NCBI RefSeq assembly: GCF_000247695.1
Contig: NW_004624854.1
Span: 583,426-647,425 of the forward strand
Length of the DNA stretch: 64,000 bases
Reading direction: 5' to 3'
From: Heterocephalus glaber
Taxonomy: Eukaryota; Chordata; Mammalia; Rodentia; Bathyergidae
The notes below the pieces were generated by a model that did no database searches, had not been told where the DNA came from, and saw nothing but the letters and a program-made list of their open reading frames with translations. The translations under genes were made by a program, and so were the position numbers. Below are positions 12,095 to 22,662 of the stretch, piece by piece (the stretch's first letter is position 1; each line of letters starts with the position of its first letter).

Positions 12095-12285
12095 CTCTTG
12101 TATCAGATGTTGTAGCATCTCACTTAATTCTAATGATAACCCTTTAGGCAGGTGCAATAACCCAATCCCCAATTTACAGAAATCTGCAGAAAACTAAGTC
12201 ACCCTCTTAGTTCACAGCACAGCTGGGATTTGAACTTAGCTCTAGACCCTGCTCTTTCACTCACTGCATGTCCCCTAAAGATGAA
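12095..12285 (-). repeat. MIR
   Basis: Reverse MIR features occur in order: ctaatgataaccctttaggcag, then caatttacagaaatctgcag, then cacagctgggatttgaactt. This is a well-preserved copy for its age. Confidence 0.75.
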
Positions 12286-12289
12286 AACC

Positions 12290-12810
12290 ATTCAGTACTG
12301 GTGAACGTATCCGGAACGGCAGATGGGGGATGTTTACTGTTCCGTTCTTCCTATAGCTTAGAATCCAGCCATTCCAGTTCTAAGGATTTATCCTGAGGGA
12401 ATGATCGGGCCACTGAGCAGTGATGAAAATGTGGGGATGTGCTTGCAGCAGGGTTATAATAACAATCTGAAGAGCTGCCTTCAGGGTGCTGTTCAGCTGA
12501 ATCATGCTACACCATGCAGAGAAATGTTACATGGCTGTTAAAAAGGCTGAGACACTGTTATGTTTATTAATGCAAATGCCTCCGATACATTTGTGTGATC
12601 AAAAGCAGATTACAAAGCAGCTTTGCTTTGTAGCATGATCTCATCTTATCTGTGCTTCTAGATAGCTATGCATGTATTTATAGACCAGAATGCTGTGGGC
12701 CATCATCTCTGGGTGCTGGCTCTATGGATAATATTTAGTTTCTCCTTTATATTTCCTCATCGTTTTTGGAAACTGTATAGTCATATGTCAGTTTTATAAT
12801 TGGGAAAGCA
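12290..12810 (+). mobile_element. L1M-type LINE 3' end
   Basis: It follows the old L1M 3' consensus in order: ttccagttctaaggatttat, catggctgttaaaaaggctg, a tatgcatgtatttatagacc segment and ccatcatctctgggtgctgg. It is non-coding and 5'-truncated. Confidence 0.75.
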
Positions 12811-13778
12811 CCCTATAAAAATATTCATTTTCCCTGTCCTCCAACTGTATAATTTTATGATAAAATTAGTTCTGCAGGTTTTAACTCGGCTTCATACTTG
12901 GAGCATGAGGCAGTTTTATGTGAACTTTTTCATGAAGTGCTGTTTTCTCAATTTGTTTTTAAAGTCTCTGCTTCCAGGGTTTACTATTCCCTTCTCCAGA
13001 GCCGCTCCTGGAACCTAGGTGTGCTGTCATTAGGTGGGGCCAAAGAGCTGTGATTTGCTCTGAACTACAGGTCCCACCTTAGTTTGCTGAGCTTCTTGAT
13101 GTAAACATGACTTTTCTGTAATGTGATTTACATACAAATAGAACTCTGTTAGAGCAAACTAAATACAAGGTATCATCGAACATTAAAGCAGATGGTACTT
13201 TATGGCGTGTTTAAAATCAACAGATGTCATTAATGATCAGGAATCTTTAGTCAGTCAGAAAGCTGTTCTCAGGCCCTACTCTAGGATCCTGGTTAGTGCT
13301 CCTTTCTTCCTTAGTCTTAGCTCAGTGTGAAGCCTCCAACAGCCCAAGCTCTGCCACATACCTTACTGTCATTTGGACTTGGCTGCTATTGAAGTGCTTT
13401 GGGCATTTCATTTTTTTGTTCAGATTTTTGTTGCATAGGCTTAAAACTAGTTTAGTTGGCTGAATTCTTTCAAAGTCTTCTGTAGAAGTAATTGTCTGGC
13501 AGATTTTACCCCATTCTGAGACCCTAAAGTTCTGTGTTGTAGAAGAACCAAGAGTCATTACTGGTTTCTTTCTTATGTGAGTGAGTTAACTCACTGACAT
13601 GGTCTATGTAAGCAGAGTGAGTGCATATGATGGGCTTGCTCACTTGCCTGAACGTACTTCTTAGAACAGACCTAATTAAATAAAAGAGTCCTAGAAAATA
13701 TGCTGGTTTTTGTTCGAGGCCTCAATTCCCTCACGGATTTTCCCTGGTCCTTGTGGATAGGGTGTAATCTTTCTAGAT
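12811..13778. other. unique intronic DNA, no gene seen
   Basis: Short open frames only, without recognisable domains. No repeat family was identified with confidence. Confidence 0.4.
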
Positions 13779-13928
13779 TTCTCTCTCTCTCTCTCCCCCT
13801 TTCTCCCCCCTCTCCCTTTCTCTCTCCCCCCCCTTCTCTCTCCCCTTTCTCTCTCTTTCTCCTCCTTTCTCTCTCTCTCCCCCTTTCTCTCTCCCCCTCC
13901 CCCTTTCTCTCTCTCTCTCTTTCTTTTT
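13779..13928 (+). repeat. CT-rich low-complexity tract
   Basis: 150 bases made almost only of C and T (ctctctctctctccccctttc and variants), ending in the T tail of a minus-strand SINE. The apparent protein frames over it are artefacts of composition. Confidence 0.95.
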
Positions 13929-13968
13929 TTGGTGCTGGGGATGGAACATAGGGCCTTGCATATGCTAG
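13924..13968 (-). repeat. truncated ID-type SINE
   Basis: Only the tail and B-box half remain (ttttttggtgctggggatgg, then ccttgcatatgc). Confidence 0.6.
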
Positions 13969-14353
13969 TTGTAACAGTTAAGCTTATTTGTCACTTGATT
14001 GGCTTGGGGCTGCTGAGGGGATTAATAGAGCACTGTTTTTTTTTTTTTGGTACCAGGGATCAAACTTGGGTCCTTGCACTTACACAGCAGGTGGCAAAAC
14101 CACTGAGCTAAATCCCCGGCCTAGAGCACTCTTATAGGTGTGACCCGAATGTTGTCATGGCTGTGTGACACTGCTCTGCTGCCACGAACTAAGCATCTTT
14201 GTTCTGCCATTTCCTTCCACCACGATTTTCCTGCCTGGAGCCAGCGAACTGTGAACTGAATCCCCTAAAACTCTGAGCCAAGTTAAAGCTCTCCTTCCTT
14301 AAGTTGTGGGTGTGAGATAGGTGGTCTTAGCAAACGTAAAGCTGACTAATACG
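13969..14353 (+). mobile_element. MaLR/ERVL-type LTR, interrupted by a SINE
   Basis: It opens like a dispersed LTR (gtcacttgattggcttgggg) and ends with gagccaagttaaagctctcc, ttccttaagttgtgggtg and gctgactaatac, the usual 3' end of this LTR class. A SINE occupies 14035-14121. I cannot name the subfamily. Confidence 0.5.
14035..14121 (-). repeat. ID-type SINE, GGTACC subtype
   Basis: T-tail, ggtaccagggatcaaacttg, and gagctaaatccccggc. Target duplication tagagcact is at 14026-14034 and 14122-14130. Confidence 0.9.
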
Positions 14354-14394
14354 CTTAGGCAAGCACTCTACCATTAGGCTATGCCCCCAGCCCT
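14354..14394 (-). repeat. ID-type SINE fragment
   Basis: Only aagcactctaccattaggct and atgcccccagccct remain, the complement of the A-box half. Confidence 0.55.
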
Positions 14395-14861
14395 CATTTG
14401 TTTTTGTATTCTCGGCTCTGGGATTATTTGCTGGAATCAGGATTAACTCATTAAAATAACCCAGGCTGCATTTGTGAGACCCATGTGTGTTTGTCGGAGC
14501 TCAGGGGTCAGCCATGCACTTGGTCATGTATAGACAAAGCCCAGAATTGATTTCTGTGAAAGGTCTTGCAAAGATCTCCTGGGAAAGAGCCACTCCCCCA
14601 CTGCTCTGCAGGCCAGAAGGAAGCAGCCTTCAGAAAGGGCACGAGTGCCAGGTGGTTTCCTTCCTGATCATGAAAGGATGAAATTCTTCCCTGTGGCGTG
14701 GCCCTTAGTTACATGTCAAACATTTAGGGTTGGGTTTCCATGAGTTGACATGATCTTGAACTTGTTTGCAAATCTTTACAAGAAACTCATTATAAGAAAT
14801 TATGCTCACAAAAAATGCTTAAATATTTGAAGCCTAGAGCTTGCTTTCAGATCTGAAATTT

Positions 14862-14944
14862 GGGTTGGAGGTGTAGCTCAGTGGCAGAGCACTTGTTTAA
14901 TGTGAGCAAGGCCCTGGGGCTCAACCCCAGCACCACACGCAGAA
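14862..14944 (+). repeat. ID-type SINE, older AGCACCACA subtype
   Basis: ggttggaggtgtagctcagt leads to an aaccccagcaccaca end, the variant common across non-murid rodents. It is more diverged than the GGTACC copies. Confidence 0.85.
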
Positions 14945-15045
14945 GGAGCAAAAAGATCCAAAGTTCAAGTCTAAGTTTTATCCTCCAGTTCGAGTATAGC
15001 TGCCTGTCCAGCAGTATTCTAGTAGAAATAAAATTTAGACCATAC

Positions 15046-15133
15046 TCGGGGCCATGGATTTAGCTCAGTGGTGCCACCGCCTGCCTCACAAGCACAGGGT
15101 CCTGAGCTTGATCCCCAGTACGTACCAAAAAAA
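15046..15133 (+). repeat. ID-type SINE, GGTACC-like subtype, perfect target duplication
   Basis: It has the full A and B boxes. The end is duplicated as agtacgtacc before the A tail. The 15-base repeat aaatttagaccatac is at 15031-15045 and 15134-15148. Confidence 0.95.
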
Positions 15134-15304
15134 AAATTTAGACCATACAGATTATTTTAGCCACACTAAAGAGATAGAAAGAATTGGTGAAATTAATTTT
15201 AGTAGTATATTTTATTTATACTTTATATTTTATTTATATTTATTATAAATTTATATTTTGTTTATAGTTTGTTTATATTTTATTTTTTATTTTTTTGTAT
15301 ATCC

Positions 15305-15745
15305 TTTTATTGGTACATTTTAGGTGTATAATATAATGACATTGATCATTGGAAATTTGCACCTTTACATACTCTCTTGGTTCTTATTTTTCCCACTTCC
15401 CCTGCCCTCCCTTCAACCCCTGCCCTCCCTCCTTATTTACAAAGATTTTGTTTCCATTTTTTCATTTTCTCATATTAATTCCATTCCCTTCTTTCCTTTC
15501 CCCTACCCCTCCCACTTCCCCCTCCCCTTTGCCCCTTTTCTTTCTATTTCACATTATCTAATATACCTTTTAGTCCTTATTTTCACTTTCAGTTTCTCAC
15601 ACGAGAGAAACTATTCGGTATTTACACATGTGTGTCCTATTTATTTCACTTAAGAGTGTCACCTCAATGTGCATCTATTTAGCAATAAATGTCTCTAATT
15701 TCTTGTTTTTGATGGCTGTGTAGTACTCCATTTAAGAAAAAAGAC
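15305..15745 (-). mobile_element. L1 3' end (ORF2 end plus pyrimidine-rich 3' UTR)
   Basis: On the minus strand it ends in an A-rich tail near 15305 and shares with 63641-64000 the signatures agagaaactattcggtat, tatttcacttaagagtgtc and gctgtgtagtactccattt. The C/T-rich 3' UTR block (15380-15545) reads as purine-rich in L1 sense. It is truncated at its 5' side, where a tandem repeat begins. Confidence 0.75.
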
Positions 15746-15750
15746 ACTCC

Positions 15751-15906
15751 TACCTGAAAGCCTCCTCCACACTGGGAGCCTCGGCATGCCTACCTGAAAG
15801 CCTCCTCCTGGCTGGGACCTGTGGCATGCTGACCTGGAAGTCTCCTCTGGGCTGGGAGCCATGGCAAACCGACCCAGAGGCCTCCTATGTGCTGGGAGCT
15901 GTGTCT
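15751..15906 (+). repeat. 40-bp tandem repeat, four units
   Basis: Units begin at 15751, 15791, 15831 and 15871, exactly 40 bases apart with no insertions or deletions. Each opens (t/g)acc(t/c)g(a/g)aag-like sequence and continues cctcctcctggctgggagcc then tggcatgc, with substitutions rising toward the last unit. The GC content contrasts sharply with the AT-rich flanks. It abuts the truncated L1. I do not recognise the family. Confidence 0.85.
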
Positions 15907-15910
15907 GTTT

Positions 15911-16481
15911 ATATTTTAATTATAGCAATATGCCCAGAACATTGTTTTTACCTATCATCAATATACATCTCACTAATGAGATAGTTTATCTTTTTGTATG
16001 AGGTCTTTAAAGTCAGGTGTCTGCTTTTAAACTTGGTTTGGACCAGCCCAGTTTCTGACACTCACAGGCCAGGTGTGGCCACCTGGGGATGTCACAGTGC
16101 TGGGCTGAGCTGTGCACACCCATCCTGAAAGAGGCCGTGGAGGAAAGCTAGAGAGGGACATGACTGGTCCTAAGCAGCACCATTGTACTTGATGTGTATG
16201 TAAGACTATACATGGACACTCCCTGTATCGTGAAGACCAAGAGGGGACCTTCTCTCAGCACTCCTTACCTGGCAGTCATTGGTGTTTATCTTACGGACAG
16301 ATGGGATGGGCCTGTGAGTCTGTAACCCTGCTTGAGATTAGAAAGCTAAGAGCAAATTAATGGCCAGATGATGGATGGCAGGGTTCTGGGTCTGAGCTTG
16401 GCTATTCTTGGTCTATTCTTACCTAGAAGCAGTTTTCAGCCTGTTGAATGTAATACTGCAACACTCCACACATCTTTTTAT
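15911..16481. other. unique intronic DNA, no gene seen
   Basis: Mixed composition, with no clear repeat family or open frame of note. Confidence 0.4.
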
Positions 16482-16766
16482 TTTATTATTGGATTTGGGA
16501 TTGAACCCCTAGGTGCATACTAGATAAGTGCTCTACCACTGAGTTTCATCTCCAGCCCTTCTGTTTGTTTGTTTGTGTTTTTTGGTACTGGGGTTCAAGC
16601 TCAGGTCCTTGCGCTTTTGAGGCAAGCAGTGGAACCAGCCCTTTTTATTTTTTTCTTTTGAGACACAGTCTTGCTAAATTGCTTAGGCTGAAGTCGAACT
16701 TGTGATCCTCGTGTCTCAGCCTCCCAACTAGCTGGATTATAGGCGTGCACCACTGCACCTCGCCCT
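16482..16766 (-). repeat. B1-dID dimeric SINE carrying a nested SINE
   Basis: The ID half (ttgggattgaacccctaggt to ttcatctccagccctt) and the B1 half (gagacacagtcttgctaaat to ggcgtgcaccactgcacc) are split by a younger ID element at 16561-16634. Confidence 0.8.
16561..16634 (-). repeat. ID-type SINE, GGTACT subtype, nested
   Basis: T/G-rich tail, then ggtactggggttcaagctc and gaggcaagcagtggaa. The A-box end is cut short. The flanking repeat ccagccctt (16552-16560, 16635-16643) belongs to the host dimer and marks the insertion. Confidence 0.8.
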
Positions 16767-17107
16767 CCAGGTGTCTTTTAAGTAAAACCTCATGTTATTT
16801 AAATTTTCATTCATTATGACCCTCTAAATGTTATGGGGAACAGAATTTAAAATCTTCTTGAAACACTGAAGGCTCTGAGTTGACTTTTGGTTCTTTTTAA
16901 ATTAGTTTAACACATTTGGATATAGTTGGGGCAGTTATTTGATCTAACTTGGGATTATATATAGATATTATCTGGTGAATTATTATCTCAGCAGTTGAAC
17001 ATTTGCAGCATGGTCACTTGGGCATGTGTTAAAAATGATGCTTGGGGCCATTTCACAGGTGGGTTGTGATCAGGAGGTTTGGGTTGGAGTCAGGTTCTCC
17101 GCTGTCA

Positions 17108-17195
17108 TTTTTTTTTTTTCCCAGTACTGGGAATTGAACTCAGGACCTTGCACTTTCGAGGCAGGCACGGTGCCACTGAGCTACATCCCCGGCCC
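17108..17195 (-). repeat. ID-type SINE
   Basis: T-tail, cagtactgggaattgaactc and gagctacatccccggcc are all present, so it is close to full length. Confidence 0.9.
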
Positions 17196-19500
17196 TCTGT
17201 TGCCGTATTCTTATTACTGCCTCTTCCTTTTCCGTCCTCCTCAATCTAATCTCCCAGAAAAAAAATTCTCTCCATACCCAGTCCCCTCACTCTTTTTCTT
17301 ACCTTTTTTCCTCTGACTCTGGCTAAGCACCGTGGTTTGTAAGTCAGTTCCTCTTTTCCTTTTTGTCTCACCCATTATCTCAGTCAGTGCACTAAACAGT
17401 GGGACATTATGGAGGATTCTTTAACATTGTGACCAGACTAACTCAAACTCACCAAAGCAAAAAGCAGTGTTGGAGGAGCCCAGGAGCAGGTCCTGTCTCA
17501 GGCAGCAGATCGAGACCATGGGAAGCTGGTCAGGCTGAGCACGGAGACCCTAATCTCTTCACCAGGCAAGGAGGGCAACACCTTCTTCTTAGAGGAGGAG
17601 AGGAGTGCTAGTATTTAAGATTCACAATCTCTTCTCTGTCCCAGCCAACCAAGAACCTGCTGTGACAAAGGATGAGCTCTTTCTTATGCTGGGATCGTTC
17701 TTTAAATATAAGCATGACTGATAAGGCAATGGATAAGTGCACAGTGTTTGGAGAAATTTTCCCTATTACATCCAGTTAAAGTTGGTTTGCATTTTAATGA
17801 GATTTTAATTTGTTTGAAACAATTATTTATTGAAGACAATGGCATTTTTCTAATTTTAATAGTGCAGCACTCTTAGCAAAAATAAATATTTAATTTTATG
17901 GATAAACTGAATAGATTTCGTTCTTTGAATGGATTTTAATCTATTAATTGAAATGCATCTTCTAGTGTATTAAATTTGGGAGCAGTAATCTAATTTCTTT
18001 AGATTTAATGAGTTAAAATAACTCGAGTCATTAAAACAAATGGTCTGTTTCAGCCTCTTGAGAAGGGAATTGGCAGTTTCACTTGCACTCCTACAGCTCT
18101 ATCCGAAATGTAACCCTGTTAGAGTAGTTGTACATTGTTTGTAACGATTATCTGTCTGCAGTAATCAGTCCATCAAACTTCAAGGCTTGCTTTCACCCAT
18201 GAGTTCTTCTTTGCTCTGCATTGAATGAACAATGTCTCCATGACTGCAGTAGACTTTTGACAAAGTAAGTGGGAAGAGAAGAGTTGGGGAAGACCCTGGT
18301 GCTTTGTGCACGTGCATCCTGCGTACAGGTCTGAGGTCAGCTGGAGAGGATTAGTTGTGTGCCTCAGTGCCGGGGTAGGAGGAAGCTTCAACTAGTCAGA
18401 ACTTCCAGGTGTGGCTGTGCCGATTTCTCATTGCCCATAACTGTAGGCTAAGAGGTTGTTGCACACGAGTGAGCACAGCTGGCCAGGAGGCCGGGAAGAG
18501 GGGCTGAAGGCAATGCAAACTCAGCATCAATAACAAATTAGAGGGGCGGAGCTGGAAAAGGAAGGTGATTCATTGGTAGGAGGGAAAAGCAGGAAGTTTC
18601 CCTGTGAGGAGGGCAGGGGTCCAGATAGATGCCCGGGCCGGGCCGTAGTCCCTGGATCCTTGTACTAGGACTAGTGACCCCGCCCTCTCTGTGGGTCCCC
18701 GGAACTGTCCCCATCTGATTGGCTCTCTGGCTGTCCTCGACCCTAAGTGGGGTGCCTTTGCCTACATTCCATTTTGGCCCTTTGACTCCTTCCTGCCCTT
18801 TTGTGATGTATACGTTGGGGATGCTTATGGACAGGCAGCTTAGACTTAGTGATTAAGTAAAAGAATGCGTGTGTATCTAGTGCACTAACATAGTGACCCT
18901 AGAGTGAGAGAAAAATATACATAAAAGTATAGGTGTGTGTATTTTAATATATTAAATGCAAATTTTCTTTCAGGTGGGCCCCCTTGTCTCCGTCGTGTTT
19001 TACTGCAGGTGGGTGAGGGGCGATCATCCCGGCCTTTCTTGCATCTGGCTTCCTCCCTGCTTTCTCTGTCAGCGTCAGCTCTTCCTCTGCTAAATTCTCC
19101 TGTTAATTGCATTACCTGGAACCTTTCTAGGTCTGGTTTTTCTCTCTCTACCTTTGTCCTTCTAATCACTTGAGTCTAGCTGCAGACACAAAAGCTGCTT
19201 TTATTAAGATTCTCTATTAGTTTCTTTAACAAAGCCTAATGAGGCCTGGGTTCTATTCTTTCCCTGCCTCCTGACCCCCCTTTCCCTCCCAGGTCATCCC
19301 TGCCCATGTGCCTTGGAGCCTTCCCAGCACTGACACGGAGGAGGACCATCCCTTCTTAGTCTACTGCAGGACTTATTCCTAAAGTCTTTAAAACTCTGCG
19401 ATGTCCTAAACTTAAGGGCAGGGGCTGGAAGGTGGTAGGGAGGAGATAGGGAAGGCAATCAGTTAACACCTGTGGGTTTCCAACAGAAAGACAGTTGAGA
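17196..19500. other. unique intronic DNA with a TAAT-rich core
   Basis: 17690-18075 is AT-rich with many TAAT/ATTA sites and no repeat signature (see findings). 18480-18830 is GC-richer and purine-rich on the plus strand. No gene is seen; the opposing frames at 18885-19173 lie on complementary sequence and match nothing. Confidence 0.4.
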
Positions 19501-20009
19501 TCTCTTAGTGTGTCCGAGCCTTGGCTTAGTCCCATCCTGGCCACACAGGGCCCCTGTGCCCTTTATATATAAACTTTCTGCACAGCCAAGCCCAGCCAGC
19601 CGTGAAGTGATGCTACTTTTCAGTGACTTCCTTCTTGTGCCAAAGTTTTTTCTGCCTCACATCCCCTCCCCCAGCTGTGGCCAATGTAAGTTCTGTGTAA
19701 ACAACTTATCTCTTCCTCTGCCCAGTTTTCATGATTAAAAAAATGCTCTTAGGGGCCGGGGATTTAGCTCAGTGGTTTCGCCGCCTGCCTCGCAAGCACA
19801 AGGACCCGAGTTTGATCCTCGGTACCAAAAAAAAAAAAAAAATGCTCTTAGCTCTGGTTCAGTGATGTTTTCCAACTGCTTCCCAGCCCTGATGTTGGTA
19901 GCTGTAGGAACGGGTCCCCAGTCATGGCCCTTTCACCGGGTAGCATCTATAATGTCTCAATAAAACCTTCTTTCAGAGAAACCTTGGTCTCAAGAGTTTT
20001 GGTTTAACA
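19501..20009 (+). mobile_element. possible LTR with TATA box and polyA signal, split by a SINE
   Basis: A TATA-like tatatataaac is at 19564-19574 and an AATAAA at 19959-19964. The latter is followed by a C/T-rich stretch, then ggtctcaagagttttggttt and aaca, much like the R-U5 end of an LTR. The limits and family are unclear; this is a tentative call. Confidence 0.3.
19753..19839 (+). repeat. ID-type SINE, GGTACC subtype, near-pristine
   Basis: ggggccggggatttagctca to tcctcggtaccaaaa with a pure A tail. The 12-base target duplication aaatgctcttag is at 19741-19752 and 19840-19851. One of the youngest-looking insertions here. Confidence 0.95.
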
Positions 20010-20420
20010 GAGCACTCACCTGCTTGGTTTATTCCTTTAACTCAAGGAGCCATTGTTCCTTTCAGAAATGGCCAGGGCAAGGGAAGGCAAAAAGGATGTG
20101 ATTTTTGTTGAGTTCCCTGGAAGGGCCCCATTGGCAGAAGCTCCTTTGGCCGCCTGTATTTTCCATGGATGTGTTATCAGCCCACTGAGCCTGCCTGAAA
20201 GGAGGGAGATAATACTTCTCCATCGCATTCTGGGCTTATGAAGTTAACTTAGATCTGTGACTCATGACAGAGTAAGTGAATAGGTAACTGTCTGCAAAGG
20301 CATCTGCTGCAGGAGCGGCCGGATGCCTGGCTTCTGTATTTAAAGTATTGACTTCAAAAACTGTAAATAGCTGACTATGTCTTTCTCTCAAACTTTGTGG
20401 GTAAACCTGGGTACCACAGT

Positions 20421-20560
20421 GCTATGGTTCGAGTATTTCCCCCAAAAGTTCACAGTTGGAAACCTAACCTCCACATTCCTATGTTGAGGGCATCTGGGAG
20501 ATGATTCCTGAGACCATGAGGCGGGGCCTGAGCAGACAGGGCACCCGGGAAGCAAACTTG
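20421..20560 (+). mobile_element. MaLR-type LTR 5' fragment
   Basis: The opening gctatggttcgagtatttcc, then ccaaaagttcac, cctaacctccacattcct and gaccatgaggcggggcct follow the first half of MST/MLT1-like LTRs. The rest is too diverged to place. Confidence 0.5.
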
Positions 20561-21370
20561 GGAGAGCTGAGCATTGGCCTCAGCTTGGTCCCCGCTGCTC
20601 AGTGTCCTTCTCTGAGCGTTAGATCCCAGACCCAGAGCCCCTGTGGAGACGCATGGAGTCGCTGGGAGCCAAGGGCAGGTTGCAGACAGGGGCCAGCGGC
20701 CCTCTGAAAGAGATCCATCCCATCTGTATGGGGAAGCCAGATTTCTTGTTAATGGGCCTAAGGAGGGTTTGTTCTTGATGAATACAACTTCAAGTGATGA
20801 GAATTGGGTCATTTTATCTTACAACAAAATTGAGAAATAGTCATAAATGTGACACAATCATTAGAAAGAACAAAGAGTAAGAGAAGTATTAACATTTTTA
20901 GAGGGTTGGACAAGTTAATCTTGTCCAAGAAAACTGTATGATAGCCCAGTGTGATGTGTGACTGTCTCACCATGATCATGAAGAAAGTCATTTTGCAAAG
21001 GCTGCTCTAGAGCTGTTGAATTTCTCACGCATTCTCTTTAATTCTGTGACCTTCAAGTACTTTTTCAGTGTTTTTCTCCTTCAGTTGTCACTTGTCGTAA
21101 CCTTAACAGGTTTTATTACATGGTTTTGCCTGATTCAAGTAGTTCTTCAAAAGCTGCCTTCATGAATCCTGTCTTTCAGCAGCTTGTTTCTCTTAGCAGT
21201 CATGTCACTGCTGGGGCATCTGACGTTCAGGGAGTCACTGTGGGACAGACAGCTGGGCCCGGGTGGATTAATTTAAAATCCTTCAGTCCATTATTTTGTG
21301 ATATTTACTGCTTTCATTTTCAGTGTAGCTGGGCAATGAATACAGTACTTAGATAAAACTTTGGGTCACG
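20561..21370. other. unique intronic DNA, no gene seen
   Basis: 20561-20740 is GC-rich and may be the decayed second half of the LTR before it. The remainder is AT-rich without recognisable features. Confidence 0.35.
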
Positions 21371-21446
21371 TGTAGGAAAACAGATGGACCTTGAGACCAT
21401 AATGTTAAGTGAAATAAATCAAACACACGAGCTTAAATATCGCAGT
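21371..21446 (+). mobile_element. short L1 3' fragment
   Basis: gatggaccttgagaccataa, tgttaagtgaaataaatc and gagcttaaatatcgcag match, in opposite orientation, the L1 3' end at the right edge of the window (63875-63930). Confidence 0.7.
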
Positions 21447-21799
21447 CCTGGTGGCTTTCCTGTGCCTCCTTCCCAGTGTGATTTGTCCCTTATTGTCCAT
21501 CCTGCCTCTGCTACTTTTGGTTTTGCTTTAATGTACCTTTTGTTTGCTTCTGTCCTGAGGTGGAGGTCAGTTGTGATCTCAGACTTTGGAAATGTGTCTC
21601 TGCGTGTTGCAGTTGTGCTCTCAGCTGCTGGGTCTCCAGCAGAGTCACTTCTGTTATAAATTTTACTGCAGTGTCGAGTCCCTGTGAGGCTGAAAAAACT
21701 CGATCGCTTAACTGAATGGGACAGCTCCAGTTGCTCTGCTGAGAAACCAGAAAGGTACAGTTGCCTGGGTAGAGGCGACATCTATCTGTCACTGCTACT

Positions 21800-22190
21800 T
21801 CTTGATGAAGCATACATTCCAGCAGGGAGGTACGCAATATCACCCTGGTACTGTCCATGAGGCTAAGTGTGGCGGAGGAAAGGCAGAGCAGAGGAAGGTG
21901 CAGGCAGCATTGGAGCAGCTGAGAAGTTTCTTAGGGTCATCAAAGAAGGCTCCAGAGGCCTCACTTGATAAAACTTCGAAGTGGGCAACAGAGTGGACCC
22001 TGTGGATATTGAATAAAGAGCACAGGTGGTGCAAGTGCAAAGGCCCTGAGGTCAGAAGTGGCTGGAGAGGACCAGGAGCTGGGCCAGAGCTGCACGAGCA
22101 TGGGTGGTGGATGACAAGGGCAGAGCAGACTGGACGGGAACCGTGTGGCTGTGTGGACATCCAGGGACTTGTGGGAGAGAGTAAGTCCTA
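21800..22190 (+). repeat. ancient mammal-wide repeat, family not assigned
   Basis: It shares with 34319-34650 and 57215-57740 the order: gcatacattccagcagggag start, a mid part, then gtgcaaaggccctgaggtca, agctgcacgagcatggg and gtggatgacaagggc. No coding potential. Confidence 0.45.
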
Positions 22191-22662
22191 GTCTCCTTCG
22201 AGCCACGGCAGCACACGGCAAATTACAGGAAAGGTAGACAAATGAGACTGCGAAGAAGCTGAGCTTTGGGTCTGATCAGTGCTGCTCTGGGTGGCAAAGA
22301 CAAAAGCCCCCTAGCTTGCAGCACTTTTTATTCAGTACGTGGGGAAACAGATGTAACAAGTGAAAATGCAGAGTTCAGTACTTTACATTGGGATAAACAA
22401 GGTGTAAAAAGACTGGGGGAGGGGCAGTGGAAATCTAAGGACAATGAGGAACTATGCAGATGAAGATTTGGTTCCTCCCTAGCGTCTCCTGCAGGTGTGG
22501 TCTTTTCCTGGAGATTACAGCATCTGGGGATCACTGAGGTCTCAGTTGTGACCAGAGGCCAAAATGCAATTATGTCTGGAATGTCGTGGCTGGTCTGTAG
22601 GCAGGAGAACTAGGCTTACTCAAAAGATTTTTCCCTAGAATTACGTAGCATTGCTCCCAACA
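22191..22662 (-). mobile_element. solo LTR, ERVK/IAP-like, copy B (shortened)
   Basis: Minus-strand start TGTTGGGAGCAATGCTACGT is intact. It shares the block at 22262-22300 (gtctgatcagtgctgctctg) and the block near 22590 (ggctggtctgtaggcagg) with copies A and C. It is about 200 bases shorter than they are, mainly from loss in the middle. No internal retroviral sequence lies beside it. Confidence 0.7.

Noticed and set aside
13700..13961. Apparent frames rich in Ser/Leu/Pro or Arg/Glu/Gly
   Set aside because: Translations of the CT low-complexity tract.
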